A DNA stretch of 64,000 nucleotides from a bacterium. Its GTDB lineage: Bacteria > Vulcanimicrobiota > Xenobia > Xenobiales > JADMJV01. The stretch lies in NCBI GenBank assembly GCA_030149525.1, contig JASBRJ010000288.1, positions 55,140-119,139 of the forward strand, in the 5' to 3' direction. The notes under the pieces are model-generated. The model did not search any database, was not told the DNA's origin, and worked only from the letters and a program-made list of their open reading frames with translations. Made by a program: the position numbers and the translations under genes. Within the stretch, counting starts at the first letter, position 1, and each line of letters begins with the position of its first letter. Below are positions 17,118 through 26,470 of the stretch, piece after piece.

Positions 17118-18983
17118 ATGTCAACAATTCACGGACCACACAGCATGTGCTACCGCCCCAATATTGCGGCGGTAAAATTCGGTTATCTGAACGGAACTCA
17201 ACCACAGAACTACTGTTGCGGACCCAGTTTTCAAAACCAGGGCTACGACAGCATGTATAGCCAAATGGGCAACATGGGATTCTCTTCGCCGATGCAATCT
17301 ATGCAAATGATGCAAATGATGAACATGATGATGCAGATGCAAGGTGGAATGCCCGGCCAACAGTTTCCCGGACAGCAGCAGTTCCCCGGCATGCCTAACT
17401 ACGGCAACCAGATGCCCCCGTGCAATTGCGGTCAGCAACAGCCTTACTTCCCCCCTCCCGGAGACTTCTGGGGCGGCCAGGGTGGCCCCGGCCACATGGA
17501 TTATCCCGGCAGCGTGAGACACGAGCCTTATGTTCCCCCTCGTCGCGGACATAACCACCGCCACAACCCCGGTCGAGTTCAGCACGACAACGGCACCCGT
17601 CACGGCGATTGGACCCGCCAGCACGGCTCTCACTGCGACGACGTTCAAACCGCCCGCGGCGGTCGCGGAAACGACTGGCTTCGCCAGCGCGGTTACGGTG
17701 GAGACGACTATCAAGTGGGTCGCGGCGGTCGCGGCAACGATAGCATCCGTCAGTGGGGCCACAGCGGTAACGATGTGCAAGACGCCTTCGGCGGACGCGG
17801 CAGAGATTACATCAACCAGAGGGGCGGAAGCGGAAACGATTGGCAGTACGCCACCGGCGACAGTGGTCGCGACCGCATCCATCAGCACGGCGGTTCAGGC
17901 AACGACCGACAAACCGCTCACGCAGGAAGCGGAAACGACTACGTTCGTCAGACCGGTGGTCACGGAAACGACACCCAAACCGCTACCGGCGGTTCGGGCA
18001 GAGATCACATCAGTCAGAGCGGTGGAGTCGGTAACGACACCCAGCGAGCCAACGGCGGCTCCGGTAACGACTCTACCTTCCAGTACGGTGGAAGCGGACG
18101 CGACCACCAGACTGCCAACGGCGGCTCCGGAAACGACTACACCTATCAGTCCGGCGGAACCGGCAACGACACCCAGCGTGCCGACGGTGGCTCCGGCAAC
18201 GACACTTCCGTTCAGTACGGCGGAGGCGGTAGAGATTATCAAATCGCTAACGGCGGAAGCGGGCGCGACAACGTCCGGCAAAACGGCGGTGCAGGCGACG
18301 ACACCCAGATTGGACGCGGCGGTTCCGGCAACGACAGAGTTACTCAAAACGGCGGTACCGGTGACGATCTGCAGATCGCCCGCGGTGGTTCCGGCAACGA
18401 CAACGTCACTCAAAACGGTGGTTGGGGTAGCGATACTCAAATTGCCAACGGCGACAGAGGACGCGACAACATCCGTCAGAACGGCGGCCTAGGCTCCGAC
18501 AGAGCAACTGCCAACGGCGGCTCCGGTAACGACACCATCCGACAAGACGGCGGCTGGGGCAGCGACACTCTCAGAGCCAACGGCGGCTCCGGCAACGACA
18601 ACATCACCCAAAATGGTGGCTTGGGAACCGATAACCTCAGCGCCAACGGCGGTTCCGGCAACGACCGCGTTCGTATGAACGGCGGTTGGGGCAACGACAA
18701 CTTGGATTACACCGTTAGCAGCGGCCGCGACGACGTTCGTCTGGACGGTGGTTCCGGCCGAGACAACGCCAACATCCGCATCGGTGCCAACGACGTGGTC
18801 ACCGTATACGATGCTAACGGACGAGTTGTCTTCCGCCAGGGCGAAGGCGAAGGAACAGCTATCCGACTCGACGGCGTGGAGACCTACCGCTTCCTCGGCG
18901 AAGACGGCAAGGTTCTGGGCGGACGCGAGTCCTACTCCACCCGGCGTGGAACACGCTACCGCTCCATCGCAGCTCAGCAGTAA
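17118..18983 (+). CDS. Protein with 36 tandem 11-residue GGxGxD repeats
   Basis: A 621-residue protein. Residues 1-157 are low complexity: cysteine pairs (NYCCGPS), a Met/Gln-rich stretch near 56-90 and a His/Arg-rich linker. Residues 158-553 are exactly 36 repeats of 11 residues without a gap, consensus xGGSGNDxxxQ alternating with xGGxGxDxQxA, giving 18 units of 22. Residues 554-621 form a small beta-rich cap. The GGxGxD core resembles calcium-binding RTX nonapeptides, but the period is 11, not 9. No signal peptide or C-terminal secretion domain is evident. It follows AGAGGGAAC and ends at a strong terminator. Probably an abundant surface or structural beta-solenoid; function unknown. Confidence 0.8.
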   Translation: MSTIHGPHSMCYRPNIAAVKFGYLNGTQPQNYCCGPSFQNQGYDSMYSQMGNMGFSSPMQSMQMMQMMNMMMQMQGGMPGQQFPGQQQFPGMPNYGNQMPPCNCGQQQPYFPPPGDFWGGQGGPGHMDYPGSVRHEPYVPPRRGHNHRHNPGRVQHDNGTRHGDWTRQHGSHCDDVQTARGGRGNDWLRQRGYGGDDYQVGRGGRGNDSIRQWGHSGNDVQDAFGGRGRDYINQRGGSGNDWQYATGDSGRDRIHQHGGSGNDRQTAHAGSGNDYVRQTGGHGNDTQTATGGSGRDHISQSGGVGNDTQRANGGSGNDSTFQYGGSGRDHQTANGGSGNDYTYQSGGTGNDTQRADGGSGNDTSVQYGGGGRDYQIANGGSGRDNVRQNGGAGDDTQIGRGGSGNDRVTQNGGTGDDLQIARGGSGNDNVTQNGGWGSDTQIANGDRGRDNIRQNGGLGSDRATANGGSGNDTIRQDGGWGSDTLRANGGSGNDNITQNGGLGTDNLSANGGSGNDRVRMNGGWGNDNLDYTVSSGRDDVRLDGGSGRDNANIRIGANDVVTVYDANGRVVFRQGEGEGTAIRLDGVETYRFLGEDGKVLGGRESYSTRRGTRYRSIAAQQ

Positions 18984-18996
18984 GCTCGATAGACAC

Positions 18997-19030
18997 AAAA
19001 AAGCCTCTCCTCGATGGAGAGGCTTTTTTT
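18997..19030 (+). terminator. Strong intrinsic terminator
   Basis: AAGCCTCTCC (19001-19010) pairs with GGAGAGGCTT (19016-19025) around a five-base loop, flanked by an A-run before and seven T after (19024-19030). It ends the 11-residue repeat gene, and the A-run makes it usable from the opposite strand too. Confidence 0.9.
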
Positions 19031-19053
19031 ATGGCTTTGCTCGGCAAGTGCGT

Positions 19054-20523
19054 CTAAATTGGAGTGCCGAAAGGCTGAAGTAAACGCCACCAATTACGTC
19101 GTTTATTCTGATACTCGTAGCGCATTTTAGCCAAGCGCTTAGGGCTAAAAAGACCCGATAAATGGGGGAACTGCTGGGGATAGGCGACATGGAGATAGCC
19201 TAGCAGATCATAATACCGCTGTTGGTCCAGGGCCGACTCGCTCCAGTAGTTCAGCTGGAGAACGTTCTCTTTGGAGTTTCCCAGAACTTTGTACCAGCGG
19301 CCCAGAGGCTCGGCCAGTTTGCGATACTCAGGATGTCGAATAACCATGAGCATGGCAAGCTCAGCGGCAGCATCCTCGGGCTCTCCCGTAATCGGTAACT
19401 TGGCATCTTCGATAATTCCCCGAGAGAACTCTTGAAGAACCGAAAAGGTCTCCAGAGCTTTCAATGTTTCGAACTTCTCAGCAGCTTTGAGGTGATTGAG
19501 ACGACTGTCGGCCGAATCGAAAAACGGCTTGCTCAAAATGATGTTGCCGGTTAATGGGAGGAAAAAGTTCTTCGGAACATCGGTGACCATATATTTCGCA
19601 TAGAGATGCTTGGGAGGGCTGTAGCTCCGATTAAGCCAGCCGACCACTTTCTGAAACTGCTGAATTCGAGCCAGTTCGGAGACGGGCAACAATCCTCCAC
19701 TCTTCACCTCATTCTGAAACGAGATCTGGCGTGGATTGGCGGGCTCGGGAAGAATAGGATGAAGAGGTAAGGCTCGCCCGTTCAAAAGATGGCTAGAAAG
19801 CAGCCGATCCCATCTCTGAACCTTCTGCGGGAAACGCTTTTTCGCCGTCATCAGTCTCGTCACAGGCACCAAAGGCTTCACGACCTCCTCGGTTGCCGCG
19901 GGGTTGGAGCCGTAGATCATGCAAAGGATCTTGTAAAAGCGCTGGCTGTTGAGAGAATGCTCATCCCAAAATTCCAGATCTTCCATCTTGGCGATTCCGC
20001 GACCCATCAGCCCGAACCATTCAGCCGCAGTGAAAGCCATGTTCTTTCCTCTATCGCCCACAGCTCGAGTTGCCATAAGAGCGGCAAACTCATCGGCAGC
20101 ATCCTCCTCTCGCCCAACGGCAGGAAGATCCAGCTCATGGATGAGAGCATGGCCCATTTCGTGGAGAAGAATGAAAGCCACCGTTTCTCGCGTGCGTTGA
20201 TCCGGATTGGCAACGCCTTTGGCCCTAAAGAATTTGCGCAGAAAGACTACGAGATCATAGCTCACCGTTATAGAATGAGAATTCCCTTGATACCAGGCGT
20301 TGATCTTTCCAGCCTCGGTATAGATAAGCGGAACCTTCCGGGGAAACCTGTAGGTCGAATTGATGTAACGTACCAGTTCGTCGTGGGCGGGGTCGCTCTG
20401 AATCAGCTGCTGAGCCGCCTTGCCGTCGGCAGAAACAGCGTTCTGCCAACTTGGCACCAGCTGGGCCGAGGCGGGGCTTTGCAGAAAAACGAGACAGACG
20501 AAGGACATTAAGCGGGCTCTCAT
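19054..20523 (-). CDS. Duplicated DUF4344-type metallopeptidase, second copy inactive
   Basis: A 489-residue exported protein with signal peptide MRARLMSFVCLVF...ASAQ. The first half has the DUF4344 zinc site LHEMGHALIHE (His121, Glu122, His125) and the later EEDAADEFAALM. The second half repeats the same layout, but HEMGH is replaced by QEFSR (residues 364-368), while EPEDAAAELAMLM and a matching W-S-E-x-x-L-x-x-Q-R-Y segment are kept. So it is one active-looking plus one dead copy. The ATG at 20523 lies five bases after the cydB stop; a TTG at 20532 is the alternative. Likely co-transcribed with cydAB. Confidence 0.75.
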   Translation of the reverse strand: MRARLMSFVCLVFLQSPASAQLVPSWQNAVSADGKAAQQLIQSDPAHDELVRYINSTYRFPRKVPLIYTEAGKINAWYQGNSHSITVSYDLVVFLRKFFRAKGVANPDQRTRETVAFILLHEMGHALIHELDLPAVGREEDAADEFAALMATRAVGDRGKNMAFTAAEWFGLMGRGIAKMEDLEFWDEHSLNSQRFYKILCMIYGSNPAATEEVVKPLVPVTRLMTAKKRFPQKVQRWDRLLSSHLLNGRALPLHPILPEPANPRQISFQNEVKSGGLLPVSELARIQQFQKVVGWLNRSYSPPKHLYAKYMVTDVPKNFFLPLTGNIILSKPFFDSADSRLNHLKAAEKFETLKALETFSVLQEFSRGIIEDAKLPITGEPEDAAAELAMLMVIRHPEYRKLAEPLGRWYKVLGNSKENVLQLNYWSESALDQQRYYDLLGYLHVAYPQQFPHLSGLFSPKRLAKMRYEYQNKRRNWWRLLQPFGTPI

Positions 20524-20528
20524 GCCGC

Positions 20529-21545
20529 TCAATAGCTCGTCTCGTCCAGCTTTACCTTCCCGCGGAAAATCCAGAACACTACCGCCGAATAGGAAAGCAC
20601 AAAGGGAAGACCCAGAAAAGCGATGTTTCGCATCAGCTTCAGAGTCGACTCGGAGGAGGCTGCGTTGTAGATTGTGAGACTGTAGCTCGGGTCGAGACTT
20701 GAGACCAGCATGTTGGGGTAGAGAGCGATTCCGAAGAGCGTAGTGAGTGAGACGATGATGGCGCCTGAAGAGAGAAATGCCTGACCGGGTTGATTCGAGT
20801 AAAGCGCCCGTGGCACATTCCCCATGGCCAGGATACTAACCAGCACCACAAGCCAGGCCGGGCCCGGTTTGGCGAACGGTTCTACCGCGTGGGGAATGGT
20901 CACCAGGGTGATAATCGTTGCCATCAGGTAGAGAACCAGAAAACAGCCGAAGCACTTCCACATCAGCGGCTTGAGGCGCTCTTGAAGCTCCCCCTCGGTC
21001 TTCAAAAAGAGATACACAGAACCATGAAGAGCAAAGAGACTCACCACCAACAAACCGATAAGAACAGCGTAGAAGTGAAGTAGATGACCCAAACTGCCTA
21101 CGAACTCAAAATTGGCATCGATGGGAAGACCAATCATAGAGTTGCCCACGGCTAACCCGAAAAGAAACGCCACCAATGTGCAACTGGCGAAAAAGCAGAA
21201 GTCCCAGGTCCGGCGCCAGATGTCACTTTTGACTTTGCTCCGAAACTCCAACGAGACCGCTCGAAAGACCAATCCTACCAACAGCAACATGAAGGGCATA
21301 TAGAAAGCGGAGAATGAGGTGGCGTAAACCTCAGGAAACGCAGCGAAAAGGGCTCCCCCGAAGGTCACCAACCACACCTCGTTGCCGTCCCATATCGGTC
21401 CGATGCTGTTCATAAAAAGGCGACGCTCTTTGTCGGTCTTAGCGGTGTAGAAAACGATCCCCACGCCAAGATCGAAGCCGTCAAGAAAGGCATAACCGGC
21501 TAGCAAGATTCCGATCAAAATGAACCAGAAGATGTGAAGGTCCAC
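20529..21545 (-). CDS. cydB: Cytochrome bd ubiquinol oxidase subunit II
   Basis: A 338-residue membrane protein with about nine helices. The start GTG at 21545 (VDLHIFWFILIGILL) follows GGAGGAG inside the end of cydA; an in-frame start further upstream would overlap cydA. Motifs GYAFLDGFDLGVGI and WDGNEVWLVTFGGALFAAFP are diagnostic of CydB. It pairs with CydA in the quinol:oxygen oxidoreductase used under low oxygen. Gene order cydA-cydB-metallopeptidase is tightly packed. Confidence 0.95.
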   Translation of the reverse strand: MDLHIFWFILIGILLAGYAFLDGFDLGVGIVFYTAKTDKERRLFMNSIGPIWDGNEVWLVTFGGALFAAFPEVYATSFSAFYMPFMLLLVGLVFRAVSLEFRSKVKSDIWRRTWDFCFFASCTLVAFLFGLAVGNSMIGLPIDANFEFVGSLGHLLHFYAVLIGLLVVSLFALHGSVYLFLKTEGELQERLKPLMWKCFGCFLVLYLMATIITLVTIPHAVEPFAKPGPAWLVVLVSILAMGNVPRALYSNQPGQAFLSSGAIIVSLTTLFGIALYPNMLVSSLDPSYSLTIYNAASSESTLKLMRNIAFLGLPFVLSYSAVVFWIFRGKVKLDETSY

Positions 21546-21549
21546 GGCT

Positions 21550-22938
21550 CTATTCTCCTCCGGTGAGGCCGATTTCACGAGCCTCTTCCGGCGTAATATC
21601 GCTGTGACTCGGAACGAACGGTCCGTGTTGAATCTTCTCGTTCATCACATAGACCCAGACCAGAAAAAGAAGGAAGTAAACGATTCCAAACATGATCATG
21701 GAGCTGAGGACATGGTGCGCCGGGACGGACTGACTCAATCCGTCTTTTGTTTTAAGGAGACCGTACACAATCCAAGGCTGCCGGCCCATCTCGGCCGAAA
21801 CCCACCCGGCTTCATTGGCTATGTAGGCCGGCAGAACCGAAAAGACGCAAAGCTTGAGAAGCCAGGGGAAACGGGTGATGTCGAACTTCAAGGTGAGAAG
21901 AAACGTACCCCAACTCAAGGCCAGAAAAAAGAGCCCGCAACCCACCATGATTCGATAAGTGAAGAACGGCACGAAGACGGGAGGACGTTCGTCTTTGGGA
22001 AACTGATCCAGGCCGGTGACCGGTTTGTTTGGGTCTTGCCATACAAGCATGCTGAGAAGGCCGGGAACTTTCAGACCGTACTTGACCCTCTCGTTCTCGG
22101 GATCGGGAAGCCCGATGAGATACATCCCCGTCCCACCCGTTCCGGTCTCGAAATGGGCTTCGAAGGCAGCGAGCTTGGCCGGTTGTTCTCGGCTCACCAT
22201 CGTGGCGTTGGCATGAGCCGACAACATCATGGCGCTCGAGGACAAAAGAGCGAAGACCAGAGAGATCCTGAACATGGCCTGGGATTCCACTTTGTGACGC
22301 CCTTTGAGCAAATACCAACTGGAGATGGAAAGGGCGAAGAAGGCTCCAAGGATGAACGCCCCCAGCCATACATGGATGAGTCGATCGATGGACGAGGGGT
22401 TGAACACCATGGCCCAAAAGTCGGTGATCTCAGCCCGGATTCGACCGTTCTCCTCTACCAGGTGATAACCGGCGGGGGTCTGCATAAAACTGTTGGCTAT
22501 CACGATCCAGATGGAGCTGAAAAAACCACCCAAACAGACCATGCAGGTGGCGAAATAGTGAAACTTCGGCGAGACTTTATTCCAACCGAATATCACCACT
22601 CCCAAAAACCCGGACTCTAGAAAAAATGCGAAGATCCCCTCGGCGGCCAGGGCCGACCCGAAAACATCACCCACAAATCTTGAATAGGTAGCCCAGTTGG
22701 TCCCGAACTCGAACTCCATAACGATGCCGGTGGCCACCCCCATGGCGAAATTCACGGCAAAAAGCCGGGTCCAGAAGAAAGCGATCGATTCGTAGAGGGG
22801 ATTCCCGGTCTTCAACCAGGCTCCCTCGGCCCACACCATGAGCATACCGAGACCAATGGTAAGGGGAGGAAATAGATAATGGAACATTATGGTGAGAGCG
22901 AACTGGAGCCGGGCAAGCACCTCTAAATCAAGTTCCAT
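21550..22938 (-). CDS. cydA: Cytochrome bd ubiquinol oxidase subunit I
   Basis: A 462-residue membrane protein starting [20 protein letters not shown]; His20 is the expected haem ligand. [12 protein letters not shown] and the region [14 protein letters not shown] identify CydA. The quinol-binding Q-loop is of the short type. It contributes the haem centres and the quinol site of the bd oxidase in the cytoplasmic membrane. The start at 22938 was chosen by homology; the extra 59 codons upstream would overlap the divergent aminotransferase gene. Confidence 0.95.
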   Translation of the reverse strand: MELDLEVLARLQFALTIMFHYLFPPLTIGLGMLMVWAEGAWLKTGNPLYESIAFFWTRLFAVNFAMGVATGIVMEFEFGTNWATYSRFVGDVFGSALAAEGIFAFFLESGFLGVVIFGWNKVSPKFHYFATCMVCLGGFFSSIWIVIANSFMQTPAGYHLVEENGRIRAEITDFWAMVFNPSSIDRLIHVWLGAFILGAFFALSISSWYLLKGRHKVESQAMFRISLVFALLSSSAMMLSAHANATMVSREQPAKLAAFEAHFETGTGGTGMYLIGLPDPENERVKYGLKVPGLLSMLVWQDPNKPVTGLDQFPKDERPPVFVPFFTYRIMVGCGLFFLALSWGTFLLTLKFDITRFPWLLKLCVFSVLPAYIANEAGWVSAEMGRQPWIVYGLLKTKDGLSQSVPAHHVLSSMIMFGIVYFLLFLVWVYVMNEKIQHGPFVPSHSDITPEEAREIGLTGGE

Positions 22939-23011
22939 ACGGGGCAACTTCCCAGACCTTATAGGACTGACCTCCTGGAGGCCAGGGGCTTGTTCCCACG
23001 AAAACGGCTTT

Positions 23012-24286
23012 ATGATCACCGTTTCTCGAAATCTTAACCTCAACGTGCGACGAACCAAGCGCTCCGCCACACTTGCCATCAACGAGCGTTCCGCCGAGCT
23101 CCAAAGCCTGGGCAAGAAAGTCTATCGCCTCGGCCTGGGACAGTCCCCCTTTCCTGTTCCCGATTTTGTGGTTGAAGAGCTGAGAAACAATGCCCATCAA
23201 AAAGACTACCTTCCTGTGGTTGGCTTGGCCGAACTGAGAGAGGCTGTCTCCGATTTTCATAACCGGCGAGACGGGCTTGAGTCCACCGCCGACGACGTGA
23301 TGATCGGCCCAGGCTCCAAGGAACTTCTTTTCATGGCTCAACTCTGCTACAACGGTGAACTGATGTTACCCTCACCGTCTTGGGTGAGCTATCAGCCCCA
23401 GGCTTCCTTGCTCGGTTTACCCACAACCTGGCTCCCCACCAGTGTGGACGACGGCTGGCGGCTGGACCCTAAGGCCCTCAAGGCGGCCTGTCAGTCCGAT
23501 CCCACCAGGCCGAGACTCCTCATTCTCAACTATCCCAACAATCCGGCCGGAACGACCTTGAGCGAAGAGCGTCTCAAAGAGATCGCCAAGGTGTGCAGCG
23601 AGTTTAAGATTCTGGTTCTTTCCGATGAAATCTATGGAGAGGTGAATCACGACGGCCAACATGTTTCGCTCGCCACGTTCTATCCCGAAGGCACCATCAT
23701 CTCGGGCGGCCTCAGCAAGTGGTGTGGAGCGGGCGGATGGCGCCTCGGAACCTTTCTCTTTCCCAAGCCACTCTACTGGCTTCGGGAAGCTATGAGCGTG
23801 GTGGCTAGCGAAACCTACACCTCGGTAAGCGCCCCGATTCAATATGCCGCCATCTCCGCCTTCACGGACCGTCCAGAACTCCAAGAGTATCTCAGACATT
23901 CCCGAAGAGTCCTCAAGATGGTGGGAGAAGTCGCCTACGGCAAATTCAAAGATGCCGGACTAAAGCTCCCCAAGCCGGAGGGTGGATTCTACCTCTTCCC
24001 CGACGCGAGCGAACTTGCCGAAAGCTTAAGCGACAGAGGCATCAAAGATAGCACGACTCTCTGCGAACAAATGCTACAGCAATCGGGTGTGGCGGTCTTA
24101 CCGGGTTCTGATTTCGGACGCCCGGATTCCGAGCTGAGCTTTCGTCTGGCCACCGTTAACTTCGATGGAGCAGAAGCTCTCCGGCAGGTAGCCCGATTCG
24201 AGGGCGACGCCTGGGAGTTCGTGGAAACTCATTGCTTTGAACTTTGGGACGCTCTAGATGCGCTGTGCGGTTGGTTGAAGCGCTAA
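23012..24286 (+). CDS. PLP-dependent class I/II aminotransferase
   Basis: A 424-residue fold-type I enzyme. NYPNNPAGT marks the PLP phosphate and substrate region, LSDEIYGEV the pyridine contact, and SGGLSKWCGAGGWRLG carries the catalytic lysine. The ATG at 23012 (MITVSRNLNLNVRR) begins the family alignment; longer starts run into cydA on the other strand. Members act as aspartate/aromatic aminotransferases; the donor cannot be told from sequence. Only 73 bp separate its start from that of cydA. Confidence 0.9.
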   Translation: MITVSRNLNLNVRRTKRSATLAINERSAELQSLGKKVYRLGLGQSPFPVPDFVVEELRNNAHQKDYLPVVGLAELREAVSDFHNRRDGLESTADDVMIGPGSKELLFMAQLCYNGELMLPSPSWVSYQPQASLLGLPTTWLPTSVDDGWRLDPKALKAACQSDPTRPRLLILNYPNNPAGTTLSEERLKEIAKVCSEFKILVLSDEIYGEVNHDGQHVSLATFYPEGTIISGGLSKWCGAGGWRLGTFLFPKPLYWLREAMSVVASETYTSVSAPIQYAAISAFTDRPELQEYLRHSRRVLKMVGEVAYGKFKDAGLKLPKPEGGFYLFPDASELAESLSDRGIKDSTTLCEQMLQQSGVAVLPGSDFGRPDSELSFRLATVNFDGAEALRQVARFEGDAWEFVETHCFELWDALDALCGWLKR

Positions 24287-24307
24287 GAAGTGATACTCTA
24301 GCGGCAG

Positions 24308-25243
24308 ATGTTCTTGTGGATTCTATTATTGCTCCTTCTGGTAACCCCCATCTCCGCCGAGGAGACGCCATCATGGAGCCAGGAAGGGGGGCAACTTAAG
24401 CTCGATGGCGGAACGCTTTATGTGCCTGCCACACTCCATTTTGAATCTCTTCCGAACAACGGCGGATTAGTTCTTCTGGGAGCCGGCGGCGGCTCTGAGA
24501 CGGTCTGTATCGTGTTATTGGACAAGCCTTTTGAACTGTCCAACGCCTCCGCCCTGGATCTACTGAAAGAATACTTGATCGCCCCCTTGAAAGACCGCGC
24601 CCAAAAAGCCGACAGCCTGGCTTCGGTAGGGAGTTCCAGGGAGCTTAGCCTCGCTGATAAGTCGGTGAAAGAAATTCTTTCTCTTGGGGATGCGCTGCCT
24701 CTCCGAGAGGTTGTTTCTGCCAACTACCCCTGGGATGACAGTCTAGAAGTTCGTCTGGACACGGTCATCCCCGTCTCCTGCTATGTGAGTTCGGGATCGG
24801 GCAAGACCATGATCATCACAGCCCTTGGTCCGCAGGGCCCGGAAACCGCCAACTCTATTGCGGCTTCCTACAAAGAGAAGCTGGCTTTCCGTCGCAACTC
24901 CCAAGCTCGGGAAAACAGTGCTCACCAGATTCAAACACTTCTAGGAACGGGAAACACTTTTCTTCTCATCTTTAGTCTTTTCGTGCCCATGGCGTTGGTC
25001 ACCGTTTTCAACCGGAAAAAGGGAGTCAACCACAATCCCTTCGACAAGGGGATCAAAGGGCTCTTTGCCGGTGGTTTCCTGGCCCTGGTCTTCTCCTATG
25101 TCCTGCTCTCAAGGTTCAGCTGGGCCGGAGTCGGCGACTATGCCCAGGCGTTTGCCGGGACCGCCGTGAGATTTGTTTTTCTTCTGCTGGTGGCGAACTA
25201 CTTTTCTAAACGTTGGGGTTCTCGCTTTGAGCTCGGAGATTGA
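24308..25243 (+). CDS. Membrane protein with large extracytoplasmic domain
   Basis: A 311-residue protein: signal peptide or anchor (MFLWILLLLLLVTPISAEE), an approximately 190-residue exported domain rich in short beta segments, then about three C-terminal membrane helices beginning near TFLLIFSLFVPMALV. No family recognised. The C-terminal layout hints at an immature sensor or transporter accessory protein. Its stop overlaps the start region of the next gene by 14 bases. Confidence 0.65.
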   Translation: MFLWILLLLLLVTPISAEETPSWSQEGGQLKLDGGTLYVPATLHFESLPNNGGLVLLGAGGGSETVCIVLLDKPFELSNASALDLLKEYLIAPLKDRAQKADSLASVGSSRELSLADKSVKEILSLGDALPLREVVSANYPWDDSLEVRLDTVIPVSCYVSSGSGKTMIITALGPQGPETANSIAASYKEKLAFRRNSQARENSAHQIQTLLGTGNTFLLIFSLFVPMALVTVFNRKKGVNHNPFDKGIKGLFAGGFLALVFSYVLLSRFSWAGVGDYAQAFAGTAVRFVFLLLVANYFSKRWGSRFELGD

Positions 25244-25931
25244 ACGTCTCTCCATAGAGCCCATAGGATTTCTTCGGACCTCTCAGGAGAAGAAGTATCA
25301 GCTCCCTCCTCAACCCGATCAGGCCCAGTGGGGTGGGGTCATCGAACTGCTTCAGGGTCGCAACTACGATGTAGCCCTGCGCGACCTGGAAGGCTTTCAG
25401 CGGATCTGGGTACTGTGGTGGTTTCACAAGAACGACAACTGGCGACCAACTACCTTACCCCCTCGGGGGCGAACCGGTCGTAAGGGAACCTTCGCCACCC
25501 GTTCTCCCTATCGACCCAATCCTCTCGGCTTGAGCTGTCTGGACCTGATAGCTGTAGACGGACTAAGAGTTCATGTGGGAGCCCACGACCTCTTGGATCA
25601 GACCCCTATTTTCGACATCAAACCCTACATTCCGAGATACGACGCGTTTCCCCGTTCCAAAGCAGGTTGGCATGACGAGCTGGAAAGGCAGCTTTCCCAG
25701 AGCCCTACTTATCGTGTGAACTTCAGCGTAGAAGCGGCTCTCGCTGTGGCCGACCGAGAAGAACTCAAAAGACACATTGTCGAGGTGCTCTCCGAGGACC
25801 CGTACCCCCATCGAACCCGTCGCATTATCGAATATGGCTCGCGCTACCGAATGAGCTGTGGCGACTGGAGAATATTCTTTCAAATCGAGAGTGACCGGGT
25901 GAGAGTAGAAAAGGTCTCTCTGCGGGAATAG
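25230..25931 (+). CDS. trmO: TrmO-type tRNA m6t6A37 methyltransferase
   Basis: About 233 residues. The opening SIEPIGFLRTSQEKK and the core RTGRKGTFATRSPYRPNPLGLS are characteristic of TrmO (YaeB/VirR), which N6-methylates t6A37 of tRNA-Thr with SAM. IPRYDAFP near the middle belongs to the same domain. The C-terminal 70 residues (VEVLSEDPYPHRTRR) follow the family's extended form. The only reasonable start is TTG at 25230, overlapping the previous gene; a TTG at 25173 is an alternative. Confidence 0.85.
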   Translation, partial: SSEIERLSIEPIGFLRTSQEKKYQLPPQPDQAQWGGVIELLQGRNYDVALRDLEGFQRIWVLWWFHKNDNWRPTTLPPRGRTGRKGTFATRSPYRPNPLGLSCLDLIAVDGLRVHVGAHDLLDQTPIFDIKPYIPRYDAFPRSKAGWHDELERQLSQSPTYRVNFSVEAALAVADREELKRHIVEVLSEDPYPHRTRRIIEYGSRYRMSCGDWRIFFQIESDRVRVEKVSLRE

Positions 25932-25951
25932 ACCGCCCGAGCAGCTTTCGC

Positions 25952-26380
25952 ATGGTGGAAGAAGAAGAATTTGATGACATAGACGGCGATCTCGACGAGA
26001 ACCTCGTCCTGGAGCAACTGGACGCTCTCTACCGCCCTGGCGACTACGCCGAGGGTGAGAGCCTGTGTCTTGAGATTCTGGAGGAGATCGACCCCTATTG
26101 GGAGCCGGCCAGACTCTACTTACTCCTCTATCTGGCTGCCCAGGACATTGAAGAAGACGCTCTTCAGTTGGTGGACGATCTTTCTTCGGAAGCGCTCTTT
26201 GAGGCACTCAGACACATCACGTTCGGGGCGGGCACCGAGGCAGAAGAACTCATCTACGAGGACATCATGGCCTGTTTGAAATCACGGGGCAAGGAGAAAG
26301 AATTGGAAGAGTATTTCACCACTCCTGAAAAGCCCTGGGCCCGCCAGGACATTCAATCCACCCTGAGTTCTTGGGATTAA
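25952..26380 (+). CDS. Acidic helical protein of unknown function
   Basis: A 142-residue acidic protein (MVEEEEFDDIDGDLDEN) made of helices that may form one or two TPR-like pairs (YAEGESLCLEILEEIDPYWE). It starts 20 bp after trmO on the same strand, so it is probably in that operon. No signal peptide, membrane segment or known domain. It resembles the 141-residue acidic protein at 12514 in size and composition but I see no clear alignment. Confidence 0.65.
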   Translation: MVEEEEFDDIDGDLDENLVLEQLDALYRPGDYAEGESLCLEILEEIDPYWEPARLYLLLYLAAQDIEEDALQLVDDLSSEALFEALRHITFGAGTEAEELIYEDIMACLKSRGKEKELEEYFTTPEKPWARQDIQSTLSSWD

Positions 26381-26400
26381 CCCTTCAAGGATGTTACAAT
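26371..26400 (+). promoter_or_regulatory. Possible sigma-70-like promoter
   Basis: TTGGGA (26371-26376) and TACAAT (26395-26400) are 18 bases apart and would place a transcript start about 60 bases before the ATG at 26471. The -10 is good, the -35 poor. It overlaps the end of the previous gene. Confidence 0.35.
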
Positions 26401-26470
26401 CCTCACATTTCCTGGATCCCAACGAACCAGCTGTTATACCATAGAACAAATCTCTCGAAAGGTATTATCT

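Noticed and set aside
17530..18492. Long Thr/Ala-rich frame inside the 11-residue repeat gene
   Set aside because: It is the shifted reading of the same DNA repeats, lacks a ribosome site and has no recognisable domain.
17118..18983. Standard RTX haemolysin-type protein
   Set aside because: Repeat length is 11 rather than 9, and there is no type I secretion tail or neighbouring ABC exporter.
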